Positions 1-8,216 are shown, counted from the stretch's first letter. The stretch is DNA of 64,000 bases from JBBSOK01 sp965219125 (GCA_965219125.1 CBDCMO010000001.1:372001-436000); one strand, 5' to 3'. The notes: generated by a model from the letters alone, not told the origin. A program made the numbers and translations.

Positions 1-461
1 GCAACCATTCCTTTAATGTTCATGTCTTCCTTTTCAAGCGCTTCAACTGCCAAAAGACTGCTTTTTCCGGTGCTTATTAAATCTTCAACCACTACAACAG
101 TTTGGTTTTTGCTCACCAATCCTTCAATTTGGTTTTGCCTGCCGTGTTGTTTTGCTTCTGGCCTCACATAGCAAAAAGGAACATTCAAATAATCGGCAAC
201 CAATGCGCCAATGCCTATTGCGCCTGTCGCAACGCCGGCAATCATACCTGGCTTTCCGTAAAGCTCTTCAACCTGTTTTGCGAGGTTTTCACGAATGTAA
301 TTCCGAATTTGCGGAAATGAAAGTGTGATGCGATTATCACAGTAAATTGGGCTTTTCCATCCGGATGCCCACGTAAAAGGGTTTTGTGGTTGTAATTTTA
401 TTGCATTAATTTGCAATAACAATTCAGCGGTTTTTTGCGCCGTTTCTTTATTTAGGATCAT
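1..461 (-). CDS. pyrE: Orotate phosphoribosyltransferase (3' end beyond window)
   Basis: Catalyses orotate + PRPP to OMP in pyrimidine synthesis. My translation of the minus strand from the ATG at 461 gives a type I phosphoribosyltransferase: an N-terminal helix, the segment TWASGWKSPIYCDNR typical of PyrE, then VAGVATGAIGIGALVADYL-like sequence and the PRPP-binding stretch VVVVEDLISTGKSS. The reading frame is still open at base 1, so the C-terminal part lies outside the window. The start codon shares the palindrome CATG with the first possible ATG of the divergent Nudix gene. pyrF is also in this window (42 kb) but not adjacent. Identification is firm from the family motif; the exact C-terminus cannot be seen. 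Confidence 0.93.
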   Translation of the reverse strand, partial: MILNKETAQKTAELLLQINAIKLQPQNPFTWASGWKSPIYCDNRITLSFPQIRNYIRENLAKQVEELYGKPGMIAGVATGAIGIGALVADYLNVPFCYVRPEAKQHGRQNQIEGLVSKNQTVVVVEDLISTGKSSLLAVEALEKEDMNIKGMV

Positions 462-465
462 GGTA

Positions 466-473
466 CAAATGTA
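466..473 (-). promoter_or_regulatory. Candidate -7 element for pyrE
   Basis: On the minus strand this reads TACATTTG, an exact match to the Bacteroidota TAnnTTTG element, only four bases before the pyrE ATG. If it is used, the transcript would start at or almost at the start codon (leaderless). It overlaps the likely start codon of the divergent Nudix gene. No clear -33 TTG was found at ideal spacing, so this is tentative. Confidence 0.35.
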
Positions 474-1098
474 TAAAGTTTTTGTGAAAGATATTCCCAT
501 TATTCTTTCAACCGAAAAAAATATTGGTAAGCAATATACAGCCATACCTTTGCGCTTGGCAAAGTTTAAAAAACTAATTACTGCTATCAATAATGGCGAA
601 TTGCTTTATGTAAATCTCTACCATAAAAATGCAGAAAAATTAGAAAGTTTTCTTCGGAAAAAATTGCCAGTGGTCGAAGCTGGCGGCGGGATGGTCTTTA
701 ACAGCAAAAAAGAAATATTGTTTATTCGAAGAAATAAAAAATGGGATCTTCCAAAAGGTAAAGTTGAAGCAGGCGAAACGTATGAAGAAACTGCAATACG
801 TGAAGTAATGGAAGAAACGGGCGTAAAAAATCTTGAAATTAGAAAATTTATGACCAAAACCTATCACGTTTTTCAACGGAATGAAAAGTTTAAACTTAAA
901 ATTACATATTGGTTTGAAATGTTTAGCGATTACGAAGGCGAATTAATACCTGAGCCGCACGAAGGTATTAAAAAAGTAAAGTGGAAAAATTTCGAAAAAT
1001 CGCAAAAAGCACTTACCGATAGTTACGAAAATATAAAATTGTTATTCCCGAAGGAATATTTAACCTCCCACCCTAATGATAGGATAACGCAGGTGTGA
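469..1098 (+). CDS. Nudix hydrolase
   Basis: About 209 residues. A complete Nudix box lies at about residues 97-119: G, five residues, E, then REVMEETG. It binds the metal ions used to hydrolyse nucleoside diphosphate-linked substrates. The preceding GGGMVFNSKKEILFIRR and WDLPKGK segments are typical of the fold. The first 70 residues form an N-terminal extension seen in Bacteroidota homologues; substrate unknown. I prefer the ATG at 469 (MYKVF) over the one at 460 because the protein family usually begins this way and the upstream ATG overlaps the pyrE start. The 3' end overlaps the convergent M14 peptidase gene by 39 bp. Confidence 0.88.
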   Translation: MYKVFVKDIPIILSTEKNIGKQYTAIPLRLAKFKKLITAINNGELLYVNLYHKNAEKLESFLRKKLPVVEAGGGMVFNSKKEILFIRRNKKWDLPKGKVEAGETYEETAIREVMEETGVKNLEIRKFMTKTYHVFQRNEKFKLKITYWFEMFSDYEGELIPEPHEGIKKVKWKNFEKSQKALTDSYENIKLLFPKEYLTSHPNDRITQV

Positions 1099-2805
1099 TG
1101 TTTCGTAATTTGGGCTTTTTTTGTGCAACCAATCTAATTGCAAATACCAATTTGCTTTAAAAGCGGCGTCTTCAGTTTTTTTCTTTTCAAATTCTGCTTT
1201 TATTTCAGGATTTTTATTCAAAAATTCTTCAGCCATATCTTCCCAAACGTAGGGCGAAAAACCTTCTTTCTGCTGCAATATTGTGTCAAAGAAATTCCAA
1301 TTAAAAAATGAATCAACTGCTTGCGGTTCTAATGTTTCCAATAGATATCGTACGCCTTTTTGGTTTGTGCTAATAATATAATCTCCAGCAAAAACCTGGA
1401 CTCTTTCAGTTGTTGAAGTTACGTTTGTGTTGTAATGGGAATAATGTCCTTCGTACGGATTTTTAGCGGTTTCAAAAGTTGCAATTTTATAAACTTCAGC
1501 AGTTATAATCGTATCTTTTTGAAGCTGCTTCATTTCAATTTCATTTAATTCTAAAAGATCAATTACATTCCACCAAGCTTGCGGAATTATATATTTTTCT
1601 GGAATTGTTATCGAGGTCGAAGGTTTAAACGTATTATAATAGGTCACATTTTTAGTGAACGGTTTTGCTTCATCATATTTTAATCTTTGCGAATCGGTTA
1701 TCTTACTTGGAATCATTTCCCCTTTAAAACCTAAAAATTGTAATGTTGACGTTATACTGCTATCAACTTGCCATTGTATTGGATATTCACTTCCGGATTT
1801 ATATGTTGAAAAAGACATATCCCTAAGCGATTTAATTTTTTCTGAATCTGCATCTGCAATATTTACAAAGCTTTTCATTAATTCGTATGTTCCTTCAACT
1901 CTTTGTTTATAGGGTTTTAGCATATGTGTTTCAACCATCATTCCGAATGTATTAAACAAAGCTGTATAACCGGTTGAATATCTCGGCGAGTCCATAAATT
2001 GGATAAAACCAGCTTCGGGTGTTTCGTTAAATACATTTACGTAAGGCGTGATATCCCATTTTTTTAGGTGAAGTGAATCTTCCAATTGTTTTCTGAAATT
2101 ATTTTCTAAATAATCGCCTAAATCGCCACCCAACTTATCTTTTTGTGTAAATAAATGAGTTAATACATATTGATAATCTGCGCCGTTACTCACATGGTTA
2201 TCTATAAACAAATCTGGTTTTACGGTATGAAAAAGTTCCGCAAACGTGCGCGAATTTTTGGTATCTGCCTTTATGAAATCTCGGTTAAGATCGTAATTAC
2301 GGGCGTTTCCTCGAAAGCCATATGCATCCGGACCATTTTGGTTGGTACGCGAAGTGCTATTTCTATTTAACGAACCACCAATATTATAGATAGGTATAAC
2401 GGCGATAATTGTATTTTTTGGAGCGGCTATTTTACCTTGTGCATAATCGCGAAGCAGCATCATTGTTGCGTCTATACCGTCTGGCTCGCCGGGATGTATG
2501 CCATTATTTATAAGAAGCACATTTTTGTTGCTCGCAGTGCCAAATTCCGATTCAAAACTTCGGTCTGGGTTAAAGGTTACCAACTTCAGGTTTTTTCCGC
2601 TATCGGTTTCGCCCATTTCGTATATTTTTACTGATGTATAAGCTTCGGCAAGATTTTGATAAAACGTAATTGTTTCTTCGTAGGTTGCGGTTTTTGTGCC
2701 TTCAGATTTTTCGAATGTGGTGGTGAAATCATAATCTTTCATGGTGTTGTGTGATTCGCAAGAAAATAAAATTGCTATAAGTAAAAGAATAAGGAGATTT
2801 TTCAT
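1060..2805 (-). CDS. M14-family zinc carboxypeptidase, lipoprotein
   Basis: 581 residues with an N-terminal lipoprotein signal (hydrophobic stretch ending in LFSC at about residue 16), so it is probably anchored on the outer side of a membrane. The zinc ligands of M14 metallocarboxypeptidases are visible: HPGE at 104-107 and H204 in IDNHVSNG; E292 in MVETHML fits the catalytic glutamate. The first ~380 residues hold the peptidase domain; the rest is a C-terminal extension without a motif I recognise. Likely trims peptides from protein breakdown. It overlaps the 3' end of the Nudix gene. Confidence 0.85.
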   Translation of the reverse strand: MKNLLILLLIAILFSCESHNTMKDYDFTTTFEKSEGTKTATYEETITFYQNLAEAYTSVKIYEMGETDSGKNLKLVTFNPDRSFESEFGTASNKNVLLINNGIHPGEPDGIDATMMLLRDYAQGKIAAPKNTIIAVIPIYNIGGSLNRNSTSRTNQNGPDAYGFRGNARNYDLNRDFIKADTKNSRTFAELFHTVKPDLFIDNHVSNGADYQYVLTHLFTQKDKLGGDLGDYLENNFRKQLEDSLHLKKWDITPYVNVFNETPEAGFIQFMDSPRYSTGYTALFNTFGMMVETHMLKPYKQRVEGTYELMKSFVNIADADSEKIKSLRDMSFSTYKSGSEYPIQWQVDSSITSTLQFLGFKGEMIPSKITDSQRLKYDEAKPFTKNVTYYNTFKPSTSITIPEKYIIPQAWWNVIDLLELNEIEMKQLQKDTIITAEVYKIATFETAKNPYEGHYSHYNTNVTSTTERVQVFAGDYIISTNQKGVRYLLETLEPQAVDSFFNWNFFDTILQQKEGFSPYVWEDMAEEFLNKNPEIKAEFEKKKTEDAAFKANWYLQLDWLHKKSPNYETSHLRYPIIRVGG

Positions 2806-2925
2806 AATAGATGTGTCAAAAAATTATAAATTATTTGAAGAAATGTACCTTAATTCATACTATTCTTATTACTGTTAAAGATATAATTTTAACATTTTTT
2901 TTTAGAATAAATTCAAACGAAAAAT

Positions 2926-2933
2926 TATTTTTG
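2926..2933 (+). promoter_or_regulatory. -7 promoter element for T9SS protein gene
   Basis: TATTTTTG matches TAnnTTTG and lies 28 bp before the ATG at 2962, leaving a short leader of about 20 nt. Confidence 0.5.
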
Positions 2934-2961
2934 ATGCAAATTAACTTAAATATTAAATATT

Positions 2962-3825
2962 ATGAAAAAAATTACATTGTTAGCTTTAAGTTTAGCTTTA
3001 AGCACATTCACATTTGCTCAAACTTCGTTTGGGGATACTATTCAATCTGATCCAACCATCCTTACCACAACTATTCCTACAAGAGATGCTTGTTCACAAG
3101 AAGTTCTAACTAATAGCTTAGAAAACGGCGGTCTTTTTGGTGGTACTGGAAATCAATCTTTAGCAATTGATATAGATGTACCAGCAAATACAACATTTTC
3201 TATTACTGAAGTTATTCCAACTTACGTTGGTGATGCTACAACTTCAACATTCGTTTTCTTAGCAGATGAAGGTGGATTTCCAGGAATTGAACTTGCTTCA
3301 ATTGAAAGTTCTGAAAGTGCTAATATAATCACTGGAAATAATTTTGGTTTTGATTTTCATCAAATTACTTATGCATTAGATACTCCTTATTTAATTGAAG
3401 GTGGTGCTACCGGTGTTAAAGTATGGATGCAAATTATTTGTGATGCTGATGGATGGGAATCATCTACTGTTTCTAATACAGGTGACTTAGGTGCATTTAA
3501 GAATGATGCAAGCGGTCAAGCTTGGGCAATTGGAACAAGTGATTATGTTTATCAATTAAATGGAGATTGTAATCTTTTAGGTGCAAATGATAATTTATTA
3601 TCACAAGTTGCCGTTTACCCAAATCCAACAACAGACATTTTAAACGTAAAAGTTCCTTCTACTATTACAATTAATGGAGCTACTTTAGTAAATGTTTTAG
3701 GAGCAAATACGGGTCTTAGATTGGTAAATGGTTCAATAAATACTTCCTCATTGGCAAGTGGTGTTTACATTTTAACTGTAAATACTTCTGCTGGTACACT
3801 TACTCAAAAAGTTGTTAAACAATAA
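2962..3825 (+). CDS. Secreted protein with T9SS sorting domain
   Basis: 287 residues. Residues 1-19 are a Sec signal peptide ending in TFTFAQ. The last ~75 residues form a type A T9SS C-terminal sorting domain: VAVYPNPTTDILNVKV followed by VNVLGANTG and ending LASGVYILTV...QKVVKQ. Such domains direct transport across the outer membrane by the PorU/type IX system, where they are cleaved. The ~190-residue passenger is Thr/Asp/Gly-rich and resembles a beta-sandwich, but I cannot name a family. It stands alone, with its own promoter element upstream and hairpin terminator downstream. Confidence 0.85.
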   Translation: MKKITLLALSLALSTFTFAQTSFGDTIQSDPTILTTTIPTRDACSQEVLTNSLENGGLFGGTGNQSLAIDIDVPANTTFSITEVIPTYVGDATTSTFVFLADEGGFPGIELASIESSESANIITGNNFGFDFHQITYALDTPYLIEGGATGVKVWMQIICDADGWESSTVSNTGDLGAFKNDASGQAWAIGTSDYVYQLNGDCNLLGANDNLLSQVAVYPNPTTDILNVKVPSTITINGATLVNVLGANTGLRLVNGSINTSSLASGVYILTVNTSAGTLTQKVVKQ

Positions 3826-3850
3826 GTTTTACTTATTTAATTTTTTTTAA

Positions 3851-3876
3851 AGCCTCGAATTTTCGGGGCTTTTTTT
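3851..3876 (+). terminator. Rho-independent terminator
   Basis: AGCCTCGAA pairs with TTCGGGGCT around a short loop and is followed by seven T. It lies 26 bp after the T9SS gene stop codon and just before the IS element. Confidence 0.85.
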
Positions 3877-3907
3877 ATGTTTAATATGTCCCGTCCTGAA
3901 ATAGCGA

Positions 3908-3927
3908 TACACTAAAACCTTAGTGTA
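3908..3927 (+). promoter_or_regulatory. Hairpin directly before the orfA start codon
   Basis: TACACTAA and TTAGTGTA form an 8-bp perfect stem with an AACC loop, ending at the base before the orfA ATG. The position suggests it hides the start when transcription enters from outside, a control known in several insertion sequences. It is also present in copy 2. Function is inferred. Confidence 0.4.
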
Positions 3928-4362
3928 ATGAAAACATCAGTAAACAGAGGTTATGCAAAACGAACCCAAAAAGACTACTCGCTTTCTTTTAAGCTGCAAG
4001 TCGTAGATGAAATCGAGTCGGGAGCGTTAGATCGACTTTCGGCTCACCTTAAATATGGCATCCAAGCTAGATCGACAATAACCTCTTGGTTGCGCAAATA
4101 TGGTACCTTTGATTGGGAAAACCTAACCGTTGTAACCGTGGCAAAGACACCAGAACAAAAAATTATCGAATTAGAGGCCAAAGTAAAGCTTCTTGAAAAG
4201 CAAAAAGCTAGAGCAGAACATCTAGCCGAGAGAGCAGACAAGAAGGCAATCATTTTTGATATGCTCGTTGATATGGCAGAAAAGGAATACGACATTCAAA
4301 TCAGAAAAAATTACACGCCCGAGTTATCGAAATCTTCAAAGAAGAACACAAGGAAACACTAG
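3928..4362 (+). CDS. IS3-family transposase OrfA
   Basis: 144 residues. The N-terminal half is a helix-turn-helix of the transposase_8/IS3 OrfA type (SFKLQVVDEIESG...STITSWLRKYG), which recognises the terminal repeats. Residues ~75-115 are a Lys/Glu/Ala-rich leucine-zipper-like coiled coil used for multimerisation. It ends in a short Lys/Ser-rich tail after the A6 run where frameshifting into orfB is expected. Copy 2 encodes an OrfA differing at a handful of positions. Confidence 0.92.
   Translation: MKTSVNRGYAKRTQKDYSLSFKLQVVDEIESGALDRLSAHLKYGIQARSTITSWLRKYGTFDWENLTVVTVAKTPEQKIIELEAKVKLLEKQKARAEHLAERADKKAIIFDMLVDMAEKEYDIQIRKNYTPELSKSSKKNTRKH
4305..4311 (+). other. Programmed -1 frameshift site
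   Basis: The heptamer A AAA AAT, within a run of six A, lies in the orfA frame as AGA-AAA-AAT. A one-base slip back gives AAA-AAA and continues in the orfB frame at TTA (4311), which is open to 5228. This layout, orfB in the -1 frame overlapping the end of orfA, is the standard way IS3 elements make the OrfAB transposase. Slippage itself is inferred. Confidence 0.6.
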
Positions 4363-5228
4363 TTTCTACCTGTAACTTACTCGGGCTAGATAGACAGGTA
4401 TATTATCGATCTATTAGGTCTAGAAGACATAATCAGTCCATAGCAAAACAAGTCATAACCTTAGTCAGGGGTGTGCGCAATGTTATGCCAAAAGTTGGTG
4501 CCAGAAAATTATATCATATCTTAAGAGAAGAACTCTCTCGCTTAAAAGTAGGGAGAGACAAGCTTTTTAGAATACTCAAAGTAAATCACATGCTTATAAA
4601 ACCTAAGAGAAGTTATCACATAACTACAGACTCACACCACCGATTTAGAAAGCATAAAAATATAGTTAGCAATGTTGATATTATACGTCCCGAACAAATC
4701 TGGGTCAGTGACATCACCTACGTAGGAACTAGGATTAACCCGTCATATCTAGCCTTGATTACAGATGCCTACTCAAAAAAGATAATGGGATATAATGTAT
4801 CTAACACATTAGCAGTAGATGGTTCTGTTCAAGCGCTGGATATGGCTTTAAAACACAGAATAGATAAGGAAAAACCTCTAATACACCACTCCGATAGAGG
4901 TTTGCAATACTGTTCTGATGACTATCAAGAGTTATTGAGCAAAAACAATATCAAGGCAAGCATGACAGAGAAGTATGATCCCTATGAGAATGCGATAGCA
5001 GAGAGAATCAATGGAATACTCAAGCAAGAATTTAATATCGCTAAAAGCATCAACGATATTGAGCTGAAGAGCCAATTAATCAAAGATGCAATCGAAATCT
5101 ATAATAACCAAAGACCACATTCATCCAATCATATGCTAACTCCAAAACAAATGCATCAACAAAATAAACTCAAAAGAAAACAGTATAAATCAAAAAAGCT
5201 TAACGATGCTAGCATCGTTAAGCTTTAA
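4311..5228 (+). CDS. IS3-family transposase OrfB (integrase catalytic part)
   Basis: Read as part of an OrfAB fusion from the frameshift at 4305-4311; an independent start could be GTG 4473. The frame first shows an HTH_21-like segment (LLGLDRQVYYRS...KVGARKLYHIL), then the retroviral integrase core with the DDE triad: D in WVSDITYVG, D in HHSDRGLQY and E in NAIAERINGILK, followed by the usual QRPHSS/LTPKQMH ending. All three catalytic residues are present, so the copy looks functional. The last codons and stop lie in a perfect 32-bp palindrome. Confidence 0.92.
   Translation, partial: LHARVIEIFKEEHKETLVSTCNLLGLDRQVYYRSIRSRRHNQSIAKQVITLVRGVRNVMPKVGARKLYHILREELSRLKVGRDKLFRILKVNHMLIKPKRSYHITTDSHHRFRKHKNIVSNVDIIRPEQIWVSDITYVGTRINPSYLALITDAYSKKIMGYNVSNTLAVDGSVQALDMALKHRIDKEKPLIHHSDRGLQYCSDDYQELLSKNNIKASMTEKYDPYENAIAERINGILKQEFNIAKSINDIELKSQLIKDAIEIYNNQRPHSSNHMLTPKQMHQQNKLKRKQYKSKKLNDASIVKL
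5195..5226. terminator. Perfect 32-bp palindrome at the IS 3' end
   Basis: Two 16-base arms (left arm AAAGCTTAACGATGCT) are exact reverse complements with no loop bases, overlapping the transposase stop codon. It should fold into a strong cruciform or hairpin in either direction and could stop transcription entering or leaving the element. It is conserved in copy 2 (at about 37227-37258). Confidence 0.6.
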
Positions 5229-5280
5229 GTTATAAATTTAATCCTTTAATAATCTGTATCGATTATTTAGGACGGGACAT

Positions 5281-5505
5281 ACTCAAAATGTTATAGAATT
5301 GTCAACAAACGGAAATCTAATGCCCACGCATCATTCAATTAGTTCTTCTGGTAATGTAAATGTTATAGAAGTAGAGCCTACAAAACGAATAATTTTAGAA
5401 TTTGACGAAATTATTCTTGTCAACAATAATAATCCTAACGACTTAATTCGTTTAACTGATGGAAAATTAAATATCAATATTGAAACTTTATATCCTGAAA
5501 ATTGA
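5281..5505 (+). pseudogene. Truncated gene remnant abutting IS copy 1
   Basis: An open frame runs from the IS junction to a TGA at 5505 (75 codons, beginning TQNVIELSTNGNL and ending IETLYPEN). It has no convincing start or promoter of its own: a TTG at 5299 and an ATG at 5320 are internal. It therefore looks like the 3' end of a larger gene whose 5' part was lost at the IS boundary. I do not recognise the family. Confidence 0.45.
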
Positions 5506-5518
5506 ACATTTAAATCAT

Positions 5519-5552
5519 AAAAAAAAAACTGAACAAGATTATTCCTGTTCAG
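5519..5552 (-). terminator. Rho-independent terminator of rho
   Basis: On the minus strand CTGAACA...TGTTCAG forms a 7-bp stem followed by ten T. It lies about 50 bp downstream of the rho stop codon. Confidence 0.75.
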
Positions 5553-5603
5553 CTTATTTATTTTATTTAGCTAAAAAATTATAAATTCATAATTCATAAT
5601 TAA

Positions 5604-7322
5604 CTACCCATTCATAGAAACCAAAAACTCTTCATTGTTTTTAGTTTTCTTGATTCTATCCATAATAAATTCCATTGCTTCAACAGGATTCATATCGGCA
5701 AGATATTTACGCAATACCCACATACGTTGTATTACATTGTCATCCAACAACAAATCGTCTCTACGTGTGCTCGATGAGGTAAGATCGATAGCCGGGAAAA
5801 TACGACGGTTAGAAATTTTTCTATCCAATTGTAATTCCATATTCCCGGTTCCTTTAAATTCCTCGAAGATAACTTCGTCCATTTTGCTTCCGGTTTCAGT
5901 AAGCGCGGTTGCAATTATGGTTAAAGAACCACCGTTTTCAATATTACGCGCAGCACCAAAAAAGCGTTTTGGTTTGTGCAGCGCATTAGCATCTACACCA
6001 CCACTTAAAATTTTACCACTTGCAGGTTGTACCGTGTTATATGCTCGGGCAAGACGTGTTATTGAATCTAATAGAATAACAACATCGTGACCACATTCTA
6101 CCAGTCTTTTAGCTTTATCAATTACAAGATTTGCTACACGAACGTGCTCAGTTGCTTCTTTATCAAATGTTGAGGCAACTACTTCGCCACGAACATTACG
6201 TTGCATATCAGTTACTTCTTCCGGGCGTTCATCAATCAATAAAATTATTTGATACACTTCGGGATGGTTTGCCGCAATAGCATTTGCAATTTCCTTTAAT
6301 AACATTGTTTTACCAGTTTTTGGCTGGCTTACAATCATGCCTCTTTGTCCTTTTCCAATTGGAGCAAAAAGATCAATAATTCTAGTTGAAATAGTACTTT
6401 GCTTATCAGCAAGATTAAATTTTTCCTGTGGAAATAAAGGTGTTAAATGTTCGAACGAAACACGATCGCGCACCACATTTGGATTAAGACCATTTATCTT
6501 ACTTACTTTAATAAGTGGAAAATATTTCTCTCCTTCCTTTGGCGGTCTAACTTCGCCCAAAACAGTATCTCCCGTTTTAAGACCGAACAATCTAATTTGA
6601 GATTGTGACACATAAATATCATCTGGCGAAGAAAGATAATTATAATCGCTAGAGCGTAAGAAGCCGTAACCATCTTGCATAACATCTAAAACGCCTTCAC
6701 TTTCTATAATTCCGCTGAATTCATAATCCGGTTCTTTATAACGATTTCGGGTGTCTTTATTCCCATTATTCCGGTTATCACGAACGTTGCTATTTTGATT
6801 ACTATCGCTTTTATTATGATCATTTTTACTTTGATCATTACGACTGTTTTTAGAATTATCCTTTTGATGACTTTTACGATCATCATTTTTTGAGTCATTA
6901 CGTTTTATAGGTTGGCGCGCGTTTGGCTTATTTCTAGAATCAGTTTTTCTTTCATCTCTTGCACTTTCCTTTTTTTCAACTGAATTACTTTCATTTTTAT
7001 CATTAGCAGAAGTTGTTGAAGTATCCGTATTTTTCACGGTTGAATTACTGCTAGAATTTGAATCCTTTTTTGGTCGCGGATTCGGTTTATGTCTCGGTGG
7101 TTTTTTGGTTTCGGTTTCCGCTGAGGCTTCTGGAGTGTCCACTTTTGGGGCGTCATCCTTCACAATTGCCTTTACGGCACTTGGGTTTGCAGCTTGGTAA
7201 TCGAGTATTTGATATACAAGATCTAATTTTTTTAAAGTGCGATATTTTGGCACGTTTAGGTCTTTAGCTAAGTCCTGGAGTTCGGGAAGCTTTTTGTTTT
7301 TTAATTCTGAAATTTCAAGCAT
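5604..7322 (-). CDS. rho: Transcription termination factor Rho
   Basis: 572 residues, longer than the ~420 of Escherichia coli Rho. The hexameric ATP-dependent RNA helicase ends transcription. Order: N-terminal SAP-like Rho_N helices (residues 1-50), a ~150-residue disordered Asn/Lys/Asp/Arg/Ser-rich insert (about 60-200), the RNA-binding cold-shock-like domain (GFLRSSDYNYLSSPDDIYVS), then the ATPase with Walker A (SQPKTGKTMLLK), Walker B (VVILLDSITR) and the Q/R loops. The hydrophilic insert is a known trait of Bacteroidota Rho and may add RNA contacts. Transcribed alone; terminator at 5519-5552. Confidence 0.97.
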   Translation of the reverse strand: MLEISELKNKKLPELQDLAKDLNVPKYRTLKKLDLVYQILDYQAANPSAVKAIVKDDAPKVDTPEASAETETKKPPRHKPNPRPKKDSNSSSNSTVKNTDTSTTSANDKNESNSVEKKESARDERKTDSRNKPNARQPIKRNDSKNDDRKSHQKDNSKNSRNDQSKNDHNKSDSNQNSNVRDNRNNGNKDTRNRYKEPDYEFSGIIESEGVLDVMQDGYGFLRSSDYNYLSSPDDIYVSQSQIRLFGLKTGDTVLGEVRPPKEGEKYFPLIKVSKINGLNPNVVRDRVSFEHLTPLFPQEKFNLADKQSTISTRIIDLFAPIGKGQRGMIVSQPKTGKTMLLKEIANAIAANHPEVYQIILLIDERPEEVTDMQRNVRGEVVASTFDKEATEHVRVANLVIDKAKRLVECGHDVVILLDSITRLARAYNTVQPASGKILSGGVDANALHKPKRFFGAARNIENGGSLTIIATALTETGSKMDEVIFEEFKGTGNMELQLDRKISNRRIFPAIDLTSSSTRRDDLLLDDNVIQRMWVLRKYLADMNPVEAMEFIMDRIKKTKNNEEFLVSMNG

Positions 7323-7495
7323 GTAGAAATACTATAAGTTTATAATGATTCTGTAATTTCCGTAATGGAAAGGTAGATTTTTTTTGAAAATATTTTTTTG
7401 AAGACTAAGTAACCCTTATTGAACGGGTTATGAATAGATACTGCAATAATACAAAAATAAATTTAACCGCCATTTATTTTTATAAAAAGAAATAC

Positions 7496-7503
7496 TATTT
7501 TTG
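7496..7503 (+). promoter_or_regulatory. -7 promoter element for DUF4293 gene
   Basis: TATTTTTG matches TAnnTTTG, 25 bp before the ATG at 7528. Confidence 0.55.
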
Positions 7504-7527
7504 CCCTTTCAAGCAACTGAAAATGCA

Positions 7528-7938
7528 ATGATTCAACGCATACAAACCATATATATGTTTATTTCCATTTTAATTATGGGAAGCTTATTTATGTGGTTTC
7601 CGCTAATTGAAGATTCAGCAGGCAATGTAATGATTACAAGGTCAGAGCCGTTGGTGTTTGGTTTGATATTTGGGAGCATTGCGCTTGCAATTATCGCAAT
7701 ATTCAATTTCAAAAAACGGCAATTACAATTTGTTTTGAACCGTTTAAACATAATTATAAATTTTGTATTACTGGGAGTTTTCGTTTACCGGTCGCTAATG
7801 GTATCTGGAGGGGCTTTGGTCTCGGAGAAGGGTATTGGGGTATTAATTCCTATTTTTTCAATCGTTTTTTTAGTGCTGGCCAACAAGGCCATTAAAAAGG
7901 ATGAAGATCTCGTAAAATCTGTAGACCGTTTACGCTAA
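7528..7938 (+). CDS. DUF4293 family membrane protein
   Basis: 136 residues from the ATG at 7528 (MIQRIQTIYMFISI), the characteristic beginning of DUF4293; an upstream TTG in frame is part of the promoter element. Four hydrophobic segments (about residues 7-23, 42-60, 70-88, 103-122) predict a small integral inner-membrane protein. It is found next to rho in many Bacteroidota; function unknown. A strong terminator follows. Confidence 0.85.
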   Translation: MIQRIQTIYMFISILIMGSLFMWFPLIEDSAGNVMITRSEPLVFGLIFGSIALAIIAIFNFKKRQLQFVLNRLNIIINFVLLGVFVYRSLMVSGGALVSEKGIGVLIPIFSIVFLVLANKAIKKDEDLVKSVDRLR

Positions 7939-7963
7939 ACCAAATCTGGTATATTAGTGCAGG

Positions 7964-7999
7964 AACCCCTAAGATTGCCATCTTGGGGGTTTTTCTTTT
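7964..7999 (+). terminator. Rho-independent terminator
   Basis: AACCCCTAAGAT pairs with ATCTTGGGGGTT (one T-G wobble) around a short loop, followed by a T-rich tract. 25 bp after the DUF4293 stop. Confidence 0.88.
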
Positions 8000-8020
8000 T
8001 CAAAAATCGCACTTAGGTTT

Positions 8021-8055
8021 CACCTGCCTGTCAAGCACGACAGGCAGGCTCAGTG
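8021..8055 (-). repeat. Palindromic dispersed repeat, copy A
   Basis: The core CCTGCCTGTC and GACAGGCAGG form a 10-bp stem around AAGCAC. On the minus strand it begins CACTGAGCCTGCCTGTCGTG. A related sequence lies on the plus strand at 22650-22684. It is followed (8177-8206) by a short iteration of GCGACT. No gene is seen in 7939-8216. Confidence 0.6.
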
Positions 8056-8216
8056 ACCGGAATTGTTATTGAAAACGATACTGAAACTGATAAATGGATT
8101 TTGACAAATTTCATTGTGAAAACTTGAAAAACATCATCTGAATTAAATTTTTCAAACAGAAAATTTAATTTTGCTTACTGCGACTGCGACTGCGACTGAC
8201 AACTGCCTACTTTTCT

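Larger units (their letters stand above)
3887..5279 (+). mobile_element. IS3-family insertion sequence, intact copy 1
   Basis: 1393 bp bounded by imperfect ~26-bp inverted repeats: left TGTCCCGTCCTGAAATAGCG and right end, reversed, TGTCCCGTCCTAAATAATCG. It carries orfA and orfB in the -1 frame arrangement of the IS3 family, with a DDE integrase core. No target duplication is seen (left flank ATA, right flank TAC), unlike copy 2. A near-identical second copy lies on the opposite strand at 37174-39167. The two copies differ by only a few residues (for example Ala/Leu near the OrfA start), so duplication was recent. Confidence 0.95.

Noticed and set aside
102..320. 72-codon plus-strand frame at the window start
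   Set aside because: Antisense shadow of pyrE.
2811..3050. 79-codon frame upstream of the T9SS gene
   Set aside because: Overlaps the promoter and the start of a well-supported signal-peptide gene in another frame.
5635..6090. 151-codon frame antisense to rho
   Set aside because: Shadow of the highly conserved rho coding sequence.
7409..7430. Small inverted repeat TAACCC...GGGTTA between rho and DUF4293
   Set aside because: Only 6 bp, no T tract or conserved partner; not distinguishable from chance.
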